Below are positions 1-6,345 of a DNA stretch of 7,005 bases, one piece after another. The stretch is from CAYSWS01 sp965603395 (GTDB lineage Bacteria > Patescibacteriota > WWE3 > UBA101185 > UBA10185). The stretch's first letter is position 1, and each line of letters begins with the position of its first letter. Position numbers and translations under genes: made by a program. Location of the stretch: NCBI GenBank assembly GCA_965603395.1, contig CBFDCV010000028.1, forward strand, positions 1 through 7,005, given 5' to 3'. Below the pieces are notes generated by a model that searched no databases, was not told the DNA's origin, and worked only from the letters and a program-made list of their open reading frames with translations.

Positions 1-321
1 TCCACAAATTTTGAATTTAATGTCACCAGAAAACACGGACAAAAGCTTGTAGGTAAACTTTGTAAGCTTTTTTACTTAAAACCCAGGAATCAAAAAGGAA
101 TTACCAGAACGGGAATTGTTGTTTCCAAGAAAATACATAAAAGTGCCGTAAAGAGAAATCGTATTAAGCGTGTTTTTATAGAGTGCTTGAAGGAAAAGTT
201 TGGTACAATACCAAATGGCCTTTGGATAGTAATACATCCAAATACCAAAAGTTTAGAAGCTAGTCATGAAGAAGTTTGCTCTGATCTTAATTCGCTTTTA
301 TCAAAAGTTTCTATCGCCTGA
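1..321 (+). CDS. rnpA: Ribonuclease P protein component, 5'-truncated by the window edge
   Basis: Reading frame 1 is open from the first base to a TGA at 319-321, giving 106 visible residues. RnpA is the protein subunit that binds the catalytic RNase P RNA and helps it cut the 5' leader from precursor tRNAs in the cytoplasm. The signature is the basic stretch KSAVKRNRIKR at visible residues 47-57, which contains the family's RNR motif, preceded by GIVVSKKI. The N-terminal part (FEFNVTRKHG) aligns by eye with the start of known RnpA proteins. As the family is about 110-120 residues long, only about 8-10 residues should be missing. The 3' end overlaps yidD by 56 bases in another frame, the classic rnpA-yidD arrangement, which implies co-transcription. 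Family assignment is firm; the start lies outside the window. Confidence 0.93.
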   Translation, partial: STNFEFNVTRKHGQKLVGKLCKLFYLKPRNQKGITRTGIVVSKKIHKSAVKRNRIKRVFIECLKEKFGTIPNGLWIVIHPNTKSLEASHEEVCSDLNSLLSKVSIA

Positions 322-481
322 GAATCTTGGTATCAAAACATGCCGCTTTGAACCAAGCTGTTCAAGATATACATATCAGGCAGTAGAAAAGCACGGTGTG
401 ATAAAAGGCGGTTTGATGGGAGCGTGGAGAATTTTAAGGTGTAACCCGTTTAGCAAAGGCGGGCATGATGCTGTAAAATAA
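266..481 (+). CDS. yidD: Membrane protein insertion efficiency factor YidD
   Basis: A 71-residue protein of the YidD (UPF0161/DUF37) family, a small membrane-associated protein thought to assist YidC-dependent insertion of proteins into the inner membrane. The family core is plain: an amphipathic N-terminus (ALILIRFYQKFLSP), then CRFEPSCSRYTYQAVEKHG at residues 26-44, then WRILRCNPFSKGGHD at 54-68. The three conserved cysteines C26, C32 and C59 are present. The usual C-terminal GGxDPVP reads GGHDAVK here, so the last prolines are lost. The ATG at 266 lies inside rnpA, and only a weak purine-rich AGAAG is seen upstream, so translation may be coupled to rnpA. The stop at 479-481 is 8 bases before the yidC GTG, matching the functional link between the two. 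Confidence 0.95.
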   Translation: MKKFALILIRFYQKFLSPENLGIKTCRFEPSCSRYTYQAVEKHGVIKGGLMGAWRILRCNPFSKGGHDAVK

Positions 482-484
482 CGA

Positions 485-503
485 ATGTTGTGTCGTTTTT
501 TTT
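485..503 (+). other. Alternative out-of-frame ATG and T8 tract at the yidC start
   Basis: An ATG at 485 lies 3 bases after the yidD stop but is out of frame with yidC. It reads MLCRFF and stops at 503-505. The run of eight T at 496-503 covers the point where the frames differ. One extra T, or a -1 slip on this tract, would join the ATG to the yidC frame (MLCRFFLNIHS...). The annotated yidC start is instead a GTG at 490 with no visible Shine-Dalgarno. A homopolymer length error, transcript slippage, or simple GTG use would all explain this. Confidence 0.4.
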
Positions 504-1272
504 AAATATACATAGCACATTACTAATAAACCCCATCTTTAATTTGTTGATGTTATTGTTTAAGGTAACAGGCAGCATAGGGTGGTCGGTAATCGGCCTA
601 ACATTAATCGTAAAAACACTCTCAATACCAATTATGCTTCCCTCTTTAAAATCTGTTAAAAAACAAAGAGAGCTTCAACCACAAATAGATAAACTCAAGA
701 AAAAATATAAACATGACAAGAAAAAGCAGTCAGAGTTACAAATGCAGCTTATGAAAGAGCACGGAGTAAACCCCGCCAGCGGATGTTACACCATGATAAT
801 CACCATTCTCATATTTACTGCGCTGTACTCGGTCATTAGACAAATTACTCAAGTTACAGATATTGCTGCTATTAATACTAAAATGTACGCTGACTTTTTG
901 CAGTTTGCATCTTTGGAACAACTGAGCACAAGTTTTTTATATCTTGATTTGGCAAAACCGGATCCCTACTTTATCTTGGCGGGCTTAGCAGGTATCTCCC
1001 AGTTCGTTTTAGCTAAAATGAACATGCCTTATGCTGAAGCCGGAGTTAAAGCAGCTAAAAAAACTCCTGACAAAAAGGATGATATTGCGTATAATATGCA
1101 ACAACAGTCCCTTTACATTATGCCTGCCATGATGGCGTTTCTAGGGATAAGTTTGCCCTCGGGTGTGATTATGTATATAGTTACATCGACACTATTTTCA
1201 ATAGTTCAAAATTATTTTGTTAACGGCTGGGGAGGTATGAAACCCTGGATAGATAAGGTAACAAAAAGATAA
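490..1272 (+). CDS. yidC: YidC/Oxa1-family membrane protein insertase
   Basis: A 260-residue YidC/Oxa1 insertase, which places membrane proteins into the cytoplasmic membrane alone or with SecYEG. It is the short form, without the large periplasmic domain of Gram-negative YidC. Visible order: first hydrophobic segment (about 10-26), second (about 30-51), a charged cytoplasmic hairpin (about 54-92, with LQPQIDKLKKKYKHD), then HGVNPASGC at 91-99 leading into a third membrane helix, and further hydrophobic segments at about 159-177 and 208-243. No lipobox is seen. The groove Arg of the family (in the TLIVR..L.P context) is Lys42 here, which keeps the charge. The C-terminus is short and basic. 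The start is GTG at 490: the next in-frame ATG at 550 would cut the first helix, and the ATG at 485 is out of frame. The gene sits between yidD and khpB, its usual partners. Confidence 0.93.
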   Translation: MSFFLNIHSTLLINPIFNLLMLLFKVTGSIGWSVIGLTLIVKTLSIPIMLPSLKSVKKQRELQPQIDKLKKKYKHDKKKQSELQMQLMKEHGVNPASGCYTMIITILIFTALYSVIRQITQVTDIAAINTKMYADFLQFASLEQLSTSFLYLDLAKPDPYFILAGLAGISQFVLAKMNMPYAEAGVKAAKKTPDKKDDIAYNMQQQSLYIMPAMMAFLGISLPSGVIMYIVTSTLFSIVQNYFVNGWGGMKPWIDKVTKR

Positions 1273-1722
1273 ATGGCAAAACCAATTATTAAAAAACACT
1301 TAAATAAGATCCTAAAGTTCATTGACGTATCTCCGGATGTAAAAATATCCGAAGACGGCGATGCTTTTAGAATTGACATACAAGGAGATGACCTTAATTT
1401 CCTTATTGGTTACCGCGGTGAGTCCCTGGACGCATTACAATACATTCTTAGCCACGCCGTTTACAAAGAGAAAACCAACTGGATTCCCTTATCCTTAGAC
1501 ATTAACGGTTATAGACAATCAAAACTGGAAAAACTTGAGGATACGGTCAAAAGTTTTATCGATAGAGTGCGATTCCATCAAAAAGAGATCAGACTTCCGC
1601 CACTAACACCATATGAAAGAAGACACATTCACATGCTTCTAACCGATTACGTTGACGTAGAAAGCGAAAGCCGGGGAGAAGGAAGAGACAGAAGGCTGTT
1701 TCTAATGCCTACAAATAAATAA
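1273..1722 (+). CDS. khpB: KhpB/Jag (EloR) RNA-binding protein with KH and R3H domains
   Basis: A 149-residue single-stranded nucleic-acid-binding protein of the Jag/KhpB/EloR family. In Firmicutes this family binds many RNAs and affects cell elongation and division; its role in this organism is inferred only from homology. The KH domain spans about residues 15-78, with the GxxG loop as GYRG at 46-49 followed by ESLDALQYILSHAV. The R3H domain spans about 85-146; the R-x3-H motif is R116 and H120 in YERRHIH, followed by the typical VESESRGEGRDRRLFLMP. The N-terminal Jag-N domain and linker of the long Firmicutes form are absent. The ATG abuts the yidC TAA with no spacer, so translation is probably coupled. 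A purine-rich AAGGTA lies about 12 bases upstream, inside yidC. Confidence 0.92.
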   Translation: MAKPIIKKHLNKILKFIDVSPDVKISEDGDAFRIDIQGDDLNFLIGYRGESLDALQYILSHAVYKEKTNWIPLSLDINGYRQSKLEKLEDTVKSFIDRVRFHQKEIRLPPLTPYERRHIHMLLTDYVDVESESRGEGRDRRLFLMPTNK

Positions 1723-1733
1723 GCAGTGCTTTT

Positions 1734-2849
1734 ATGAAATTTACTTGTTTACAGGAAAACCTAACACAGGGTCTTACTAAAGTTTATCGAGCCGTACCTA
1801 CAAAAAGTGAGCTACCCATACTATCAAATGTATTAATTATTGCCGGAGATAACCAACTTAAGCTTTCGGCTACAAATTTGTCTACTACCATTGTTACTCA
1901 CGTGGGCGCTTCCATTGAGCAGGATGGTGCTATAACCGTCCCAGCCAAAATGTTAAGGGATTTTATTGCTAATTTGAGCTCTGATACCATTGAGGCTTTG
2001 CTTAAAGAAGATATTTTACATATTAGCTCAGATATAACTAAGTCTAGGTTTAATGGTGTGTCTGCTGAAGACTTTCCTGATCTGCCGGAAGAGAAAAAAG
2101 ATTTGAAAGTCTTGGAGTTTAATCCCCAAGAATTTTATAAGGCTGTGTCTTCCGTTTCTTTCTGTGCTTCCCTGGATGACACCAGGCCTGTCTTTACCGG
2201 TATTTATATGAGCTTTGATGGAGAAGTTCTTACTTTAGCCGCCTCTGATGGGTTCAGACTTTCCGAAACTCATTTAAAGCCCAATGATAAAGGGGATAAG
2301 TTTGTAGTAATTATTCCTGCTAAAACCTTGATGGATGTGGCACGGGTGTATGCGGACTCTGATCAACCCATTACTTTCTCATTAGATCAAAATGATAACC
2401 TAACCATTTTCAAACAAAACGACACTATCATTGCTACCAGAATTTTGGATGGAGACTATCCTGATTATACAAAAATTATCCCCGACAAAACTACTACCAA
2501 AGCAGAGTTTTTCTCACATGAGTTTTCTGAAGCCGTCAAACTAACTGATATTTTTGCCAAGGAAGCAGATAGCGCCTTGCTTATGAAAATAAATCCTAAG
2601 GGTACTATAGAGATTACTGCTACTGCTCAGGAGGCTGGTGAGCATAAAAGTAAGTTTAAGGCTGAGGTTGAATCTGAAGAAGTGGTAGAAATAGGTTTTA
2701 ATTCCAAATATTTATTGGATTTTCTAAATAATATAAAGTCAGAAAAGATTGTTGTTCGAACAAATGGCCGTTCAGCGCCGTGTATTTTTGAACCTTCGGA
2801 ATTGGATAATTATCTGCACATTGTTATGCCTATGCAGATCAACGTTTAA
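1734..2849 (+). CDS. dnaN: DNA polymerase III beta subunit (sliding clamp)
   Basis: A 371-residue beta clamp, close to the usual 365-380. The protein forms a ring dimer around DNA, tethers the replicative polymerase, and recruits other repair and replication proteins. Three clamp-type domains of about 120 residues each are expected. Hallmarks seen: FPDLPE at 114-119 closing the first domain, DDTRPVFTG at 148-156, ASDGFRL at 170-176, and RILDGDYPDY at 236-245 near the second/third domain border. The C-terminus ends MPMQINV, where E. coli has MPMRL, so the final peptide-pocket region is conserved but the Arg is replaced. The ATG follows khpB by 11 bases with no clear Shine-Dalgarno. The gene ends the co-directional rnpA cluster and converges on virB4 with 9 bases between stops. 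Usually dnaN follows dnaA, so its place here is notable. Confidence 0.97.
   Translation: MKFTCLQENLTQGLTKVYRAVPTKSELPILSNVLIIAGDNQLKLSATNLSTTIVTHVGASIEQDGAITVPAKMLRDFIANLSSDTIEALLKEDILHISSDITKSRFNGVSAEDFPDLPEEKKDLKVLEFNPQEFYKAVSSVSFCASLDDTRPVFTGIYMSFDGEVLTLAASDGFRLSETHLKPNDKGDKFVVIIPAKTLMDVARVYADSDQPITFSLDQNDNLTIFKQNDTIIATRILDGDYPDYTKIIPDKTTTKAEFFSHEFSEAVKLTDIFAKEADSALLMKINPKGTIEITATAQEAGEHKSKFKAEVESEEVVEIGFNSKYLLDFLNNIKSEKIVVRTNGRSAPCIFEPSELDNYLHIVMPMQINV
2812..2839. repeat. Inverted repeat at the dnaN/virB4 convergence, possible weak terminator
   Basis: The arms ATCTGCA (2812-2818) and TGCAGAT (2833-2839) are perfectly complementary over 7 bp with a 14-base loop. They lie in the last codons of dnaN and 20-47 bases past the virB4 stop. 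With only 9 bases between convergent genes, any terminator must sit inside coding sequence, so this is the best candidate. Neither strand has a strong T-run just after the stem, so function is unproven and chance pairing is possible. Confidence 0.25.
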
Positions 2850-2858
2850 ATACTGTCT

Positions 2859-5639
2859 TTAGATACTACCTTGCTGATTTTCCCCTAAAGAAAATGTTCC
2901 TTCTTGACCGGCTGCCGGTTGCGGTCCTTGTCCCTGTCCCTGTCCTTGTGCTCCGGGTACTTGACCTGCTCCGGGTTTTGCAGATTTGGGTGGGGTCGGC
3001 ATAGAGGGAGGGAGTATGTTATCATTTTTTGAACCTAATGCGCCGGGTCCGATGCCTGGTGCTGTTTCAGAGGGTAGGGGTGGTAATGGGGTTGTTTCAG
3101 AAACTTCAGACTCTTTCGGTTTCTTTTTACCAAATAGTCCACCTAAACTTTTACCAAATTTTTTCATAGTGCCCTCTGAGGTCTTAATTATTTCTTTAGA
3201 ACCTCCTTGGCTAACTACATCCGGCTTTTTAATACCTGATTCATCAGGGGAATCAGGGGAATCAGGAGAAAGTCCTCCAATCTTGATACCCGCCTCTGCA
3301 GCTGCTTCAGCCATACCCTTAGACGCCGGTTGTGCACTAGGGCCCGGGGTGTCCGCTGGAGCTACCCAAGGCGGTGGTACCGGTTTTTCCTCCACTTTTT
3401 CCTCTACTACCGGACTTGTTGGCGGTGGAGGTGGCGGCGGTTTTGGTGCCTCCGGTTCAGGAGGAGTTGGCAACGGTTTTGGTGCCTCCGGTTCAGGAGG
3501 AGTTGGCAACGGTTTTGGTGCCTCCGAAGGTACCACCGGAGGTGCTACTGGAGGTGCTACTGGAGGTGCTACTGGAGGTGCTACTGGCGGCGGTTTTGGT
3601 GCCTCCGGTTCAGGAGGTGGTGCCGCCTGACGGGGTGTGCTTGGAGGTGGTACGCTTTCCGCAGTAGGTGCGCCCGGTATAGTTACTGCGGGTTCTTTTG
3701 GCCCACCCTCTGCATCAATAGTTTCATATTTATTAGGGTCAAAAGTGGAAACAGGTTTATAAACGGGTCTTTGTGGCTCTCCAGCTTTCCTGGCCTGTAT
3801 GATACCTTCTTCACGTAATCTTAATATTTCTTCCGGATCAGTGGTAATCAATTTATGTTCAGAAGCAGACGCCTTAATTTTGATAGCCACATGATTAGTA
3901 CCGGCAAAAAACAGGCCTTCCCCAATATCAGCTGCCAACAATAACCTTCTCTCACCTTCTGATAAATAAAAGGTTTCTGCTACTTTGTCGATAGCGGCAG
4001 GGTGCTGTTTTAATAATATTTGTATAGAAGAGTTGGTAACAATAGCTTTACCATAGTCTGAGCTCAGAAAGTCGTCTACGTCTTGTGAGATGGTGGTTAA
4101 ACCTAAATAGTATTTTCTGGCCCTTTTTGCCACACCATAAATAAATCTGGCACTGTCTTCATTTTGCATCAAGTACCAAGCCTCTTCCACTATCAATATT
4201 CTCTTTTTTAAGTCTCGGCGGATCTTAGTCCACACAAAATCTAAAATAATATAGAAAGCAACCGGTCTTAAAATTTCGTCTTCAATATTCTTGGTCGAAA
4301 ACACCGACATTATACCCTCAATATCAGTGGTAGATTGAGAGTCAAAAATACCCGCCATAGATCCTCTGATATATTTCTCCAACCTATCAGCCAACCCCCT
4401 GGACTCAGGTTCCTGCATACCTTGCAAAACCTTGTACAAATCTTCCATGATGGGAGGCTCTTTATTCATCTGGCTTTCAGGATCAGTGGTTATGCCTTTT
4501 ATTCGATAAGTTTCAATTAGGGCGCGGTCAATAATAGCTTCCTCTGTGGGATTCATGTCTCCCAACATTAATTTCAGTAGAGTATGTAGCGATAGAATTT
4601 TCTGGCCCAACTCATTTTCTCCTTCTACTACCACACCTGACAGATCAAAGGGATTTATCTTTGAGCTAGAGCTGGGTGAGAAATCAACGTAGTTGCCACC
4701 CACTGCTTCGCATAATGTTCTATACTCCTCTTCCGGATCAATGATCATAACCTCTGCACCAAAAATCATGAGACGAAGGGCTTCCAACTTAACATAATAT
4801 GACTTACCGGCACCTGACTTGGCAAAAACTACTGTGTTGGCGTTTTCCATGGAAAACCTATCGAACACCACCAAAGAACCGTTATGCATGTTAATCCCGT
4901 ACATAATCCCTACATCGGAAGTTAAATCAGATGAGGTGAAAGGGAAAGTAGTAGCCAAACTTGTAGTGTCCATATTCCTGGTTATCAATAGTTTATCCGA
5001 ACCTGCCGGCAAAGTTGATTGGAAGGCTTCTTCCATTTGTAAGGTGGCCGGTTTTGAAATCAAAAGCAGTGAGCCCAAAGTAGATTCCAACCTGCTAACC
5101 ACAGTCTCCAGCTCATCCAAAGATTCAGCAGAAGCTGTGATATAAAAACTAAATTGGAAATATTTTTCCACACCTTTGACCAGCTGTTCCTGCAAAGCTT
5201 GAGCGTCTTCCAAAGCAGCACGTACCACCGGATCTGTAATTCTGCCTTTTTCCCTGTCTCCCATTTCTGTAGCTTCCAGCTCAGTAATTTTTCTTCGTAA
5301 ATCGTCCAGAATCATTTTTGCTTTCACCGGATAGTAAAACATTGATAAATCTAAGGAGTGATCAAAGTTTATAATGGGCGAAAGCCAGTTGGCGCCTACA
5401 AACCTGGGGTACCCGGAAACAAAAAGGGTTCTGTAGTAATTATTACCAATTTTCATGCTGTTGAAATCAACCTCAATAGCAGAAGGTGCAATAATATCCC
5501 TTATATTCAACATTCCTTCGGCTAAAATCTCAGGCGCTGTCTTCCCGGGCATGCCCGGCTGTAAGCCCTGACCGGTAGGCGATGTTTTTGGTTGTTTCTT
5601 CGGTTTTTTCTTTTTGCCTAAAAAAGTAAATATGTTCAT
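2859..5639 (-). CDS. virB4: VirB4-family type IV secretion ATPase with a long proline-rich repeat tail
   Basis: A 926-residue VirB4/TraC-like ATPase, expected to power a type IV secretion or conjugation-like machine at the inner face of the cytoplasmic membrane. Numbered from the ATG at 5639: a basic N-terminus (GKKKKPKKQPK, 8-18), a region typical of these proteins (YRTLFVSGYPRFV, 69-81), Walker A AKSGAGKS (273-280), IIDPEEEY (299-306), INPFDL (328-333), Walker B RILIVEEAW (480-488), and KRARKYYLGLTTISQDVDDF (505-524). The catalytic module ends near residue 608. The remaining roughly 315 residues are a low-complexity Pro/Ala/Glu/Lys tail with tandem repeats, which is not part of the family core. 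The usual Walker B Asp is Glu485. An upstream in-frame TTG at 5651 is possible, but the ATG has a GAGGA five bases before it and was chosen. The VirB4 N-terminal domain is a separate gene ending 1 base upstream. Confidence 0.93.
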   Translation of the reverse strand: MNIFTFLGKKKKPKKQPKTSPTGQGLQPGMPGKTAPEILAEGMLNIRDIIAPSAIEVDFNSMKIGNNYYRTLFVSGYPRFVGANWLSPIINFDHSLDLSMFYYPVKAKMILDDLRRKITELEATEMGDREKGRITDPVVRAALEDAQALQEQLVKGVEKYFQFSFYITASAESLDELETVVSRLESTLGSLLLISKPATLQMEEAFQSTLPAGSDKLLITRNMDTTSLATTFPFTSSDLTSDVGIMYGINMHNGSLVVFDRFSMENANTVVFAKSGAGKSYYVKLEALRLMIFGAEVMIIDPEEEYRTLCEAVGGNYVDFSPSSSSKINPFDLSGVVVEGENELGQKILSLHTLLKLMLGDMNPTEEAIIDRALIETYRIKGITTDPESQMNKEPPIMEDLYKVLQGMQEPESRGLADRLEKYIRGSMAGIFDSQSTTDIEGIMSVFSTKNIEDEILRPVAFYIILDFVWTKIRRDLKKRILIVEEAWYLMQNEDSARFIYGVAKRARKYYLGLTTISQDVDDFLSSDYGKAIVTNSSIQILLKQHPAAIDKVAETFYLSEGERRLLLAADIGEGLFFAGTNHVAIKIKASASEHKLITTDPEEILRLREEGIIQARKAGEPQRPVYKPVSTFDPNKYETIDAEGGPKEPAVTIPGAPTAESVPPPSTPRQAAPPPEPEAPKPPPVAPPVAPPVAPPVAPPVVPSEAPKPLPTPPEPEAPKPLPTPPEPEAPKPPPPPPPTSPVVEEKVEEKPVPPPWVAPADTPGPSAQPASKGMAEAAAEAGIKIGGLSPDSPDSPDESGIKKPDVVSQGGSKEIIKTSEGTMKKFGKSLGGLFGKKKPKESEVSETTPLPPLPSETAPGIGPGALGSKNDNILPPSMPTPPKSAKPGAGQVPGAQGQGQGQGPQPAAGQEGTFSLGENQQGSI
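2926..2949. repeat. Hexanucleotide repeat encoding a Gln-Gly run
   Basis: Four 6-base units (CCTTGT, CCCTGT, CCCTGT, CCTTGT on the + strand) encode the alternating Gln-Gly run AQGQGQGQGP near the C-terminus of the VirB4 ATPase. The unit length keeps the frame, so gain or loss of copies would only change tail length. It is one of several independent repeats in this tail. Confidence 0.8.
3244..3270. repeat. Nine-base repeat encoding Ser-Pro-Asp units
   Basis: Three tandem copies of TCAGGGGAA, the last with one mismatch (TCAGGAGAA), encode SPDSPDSPDES on the minus strand in the virB4 tail. The unit is a multiple of three, so copy-number change would not break the frame. Confidence 0.8.
3439..3510. 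repeat. Two perfect 36-base tandem repeats plus two partial copies
   Basis: Units at 3439-3474 and 3475-3510 are identical over 36 bases, beginning GGTTTTGGTGCCTCCGG. A third copy starts at 3511 and matches for 16 bases. A fourth at 3592-3617 matches for 26 bases on the far side of the 12-base repeats. On the minus strand the unit encodes a 12-residue block containing PKPLPTPPEPEA. Perfect identity, including silent positions, points to recent duplication rather than selection on protein alone. Confidence 0.92.
3538..3585. repeat. Four perfect 12-base tandem repeats encoding VAPP units
   Basis: GGAGGTGCTACT occurs four times in a row with no mismatch and encodes VAPP units on the minus strand, forming VAPPVAPPVAPPVAPP in the virB4 tail. 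The block lies between partial copies of the 36-base repeat, so the two repeat families are nested. Slipped-strand changes here would alter tail length by four residues each without a frameshift. Confidence 0.93.
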
Positions 5640-5640
5640 G

Positions 5641-6342
5641 TTATTCCTCAACTATGGCCGGATTTACTATCGCAGTTTTATAATCCTCTATACTGGTTCT
5701 AATTCTCTGGCCGTGCACGGTGCTGGGATTGTATATGTCAAAATAAAGCTCCACCAACTCCTGCGAAGTCAGTTGCCTGGCTCTTACACCAATTCTGTTA
5801 AATTCTTTTATAACGTGATCGATTTTTGGGTATAATTTAACTTCAGCTTCTTTTAGTACTTCGTCTACGTTTACGATTACCCTCTTGCGATGCGTTCTAA
5901 ACAGCTTAACGAAAAAGTCAAAAGGGCCTGCTCCGGGCTCTTTATCAGACATAGCCCCGGACGGAATAACAACGTAGAACTTTTTATCCAATACCTCATT
6001 ATTTTTTATGGTGTCCTGCACAAACTTTCTGTAAGACTCAGCTTGCATTTTTAATAGCGGGTCATCAAGTCTTTGTTCAACTTTATGTATTTTCTCTATG
6101 TATTTGGAAATATCCAGTTGTTTTGACCTCAACACAACCTGAATAGGAAAAGTTATAGAGTTTAGTAGCATGGAAAAAGCTGCAATAGTAGCATCTTGCT
6201 CGATTTCTGATAACAAATCAAAATTGACAGCGGTAGTTTGCATAACACCGCAAACCGTGCCGCTTTTTAGAATTACCAGATTATTTTTAATCTCGTGGAT
6301 ATCTAAGTGTTCTTGTGTACTGGCAGTTATACTTGTGGGCAT
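5641..6342 (-). CDS. VirB4 N-terminal (TraC-like) domain protein, encoded separately
   Basis: A 233-residue protein resembling the N-terminal domain of VirB4/TraC ATPases, which in standard systems is fused to the ATPase and contacts the membrane part of the type IV secretion machine. Visible traits match the stand-alone version I know from Patescibacteria: ILKSGTVCGVMQTTAVNFDL (24-43), SEIEQDATIAAFSMLLNSI (45-63), FPIQVVLRSKQLD (65-77), KKFYVVIPSG (120-129), and LTSQELVELYFDIYNP (191-206). It has no Walker motifs and no clear membrane span. The ATG at 6342 comes 3 bases after the upstream stop; a GGGGAG lies about 13 bases before it, rather far for a ribosome site. It ends 1 base before the virB4 ATG, so the two are probably made together and act as a complex. 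Confidence 0.8.
   Translation of the reverse strand: MPTSITASTQEHLDIHEIKNNLVILKSGTVCGVMQTTAVNFDLLSEIEQDATIAAFSMLLNSITFPIQVVLRSKQLDISKYIEKIHKVEQRLDDPLLKMQAESYRKFVQDTIKNNEVLDKKFYVVIPSGAMSDKEPGAGPFDFFVKLFRTHRKRVIVNVDEVLKEAEVKLYPKIDHVIKEFNRIGVRARQLTSQELVELYFDIYNPSTVHGQRIRTSIEDYKTAIVNPAIVEE
5645..5649 (-). promoter_or_regulatory. Shine-Dalgarno GAGGA that decides the virB4 start
   Basis: On the minus strand GAGGA lies 5 bases before the ATG at 5639, inside the last codons of the preceding gene (...GTT GAG GAA TAA). This supports the ATG over the in-frame TTG at 5651, which is itself directly before this site and would overlap the upstream gene. It suggests translational coupling of the two VirB4 parts. 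Confidence 0.65.
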
Positions 6343-6345
6343 AAA

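Noticed and set aside
319..321. Alternative genetic code with TGA read as Gly (as in some Patescibacteria)
   Set aside because: The only TGA that matters here ends rnpA at the expected family length. Other genes end in TAA, and none needs TGA readthrough.
2907..2919. GC-rich inverted repeat ACCGG-CTG-CCGGT as a terminator for dnaN
   Set aside because: The stem is only 5 bp with a 3-base loop, no T tract follows, and it encodes the Pro-Ala-rich virB4 C-terminus; probably chance.
3439..3617. Possible CRISPR array or regulatory iterons
   Set aside because: The repeats are directly tandem with no unique spacers, lie inside a coding frame, and have unit lengths that are multiples of three. They are protein-coding tandem repeats.
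2986..3818. Long + strand open frames opposite the virB4 tail, including a Gly-rich frame of 214 residues
   Set aside because: They are the reverse reading of the Pro-rich repeats (Pro codons read as Gly or Trp/Arg on the other strand). They show no family features, and the minus-strand gene is firmly supported.
5640..5651. TTG at 5651 as the start of virB4
   Set aside because: The ATG at 5639 has a GAGGA five bases upstream and avoids overlapping the preceding gene; the TTG directly precedes that site.
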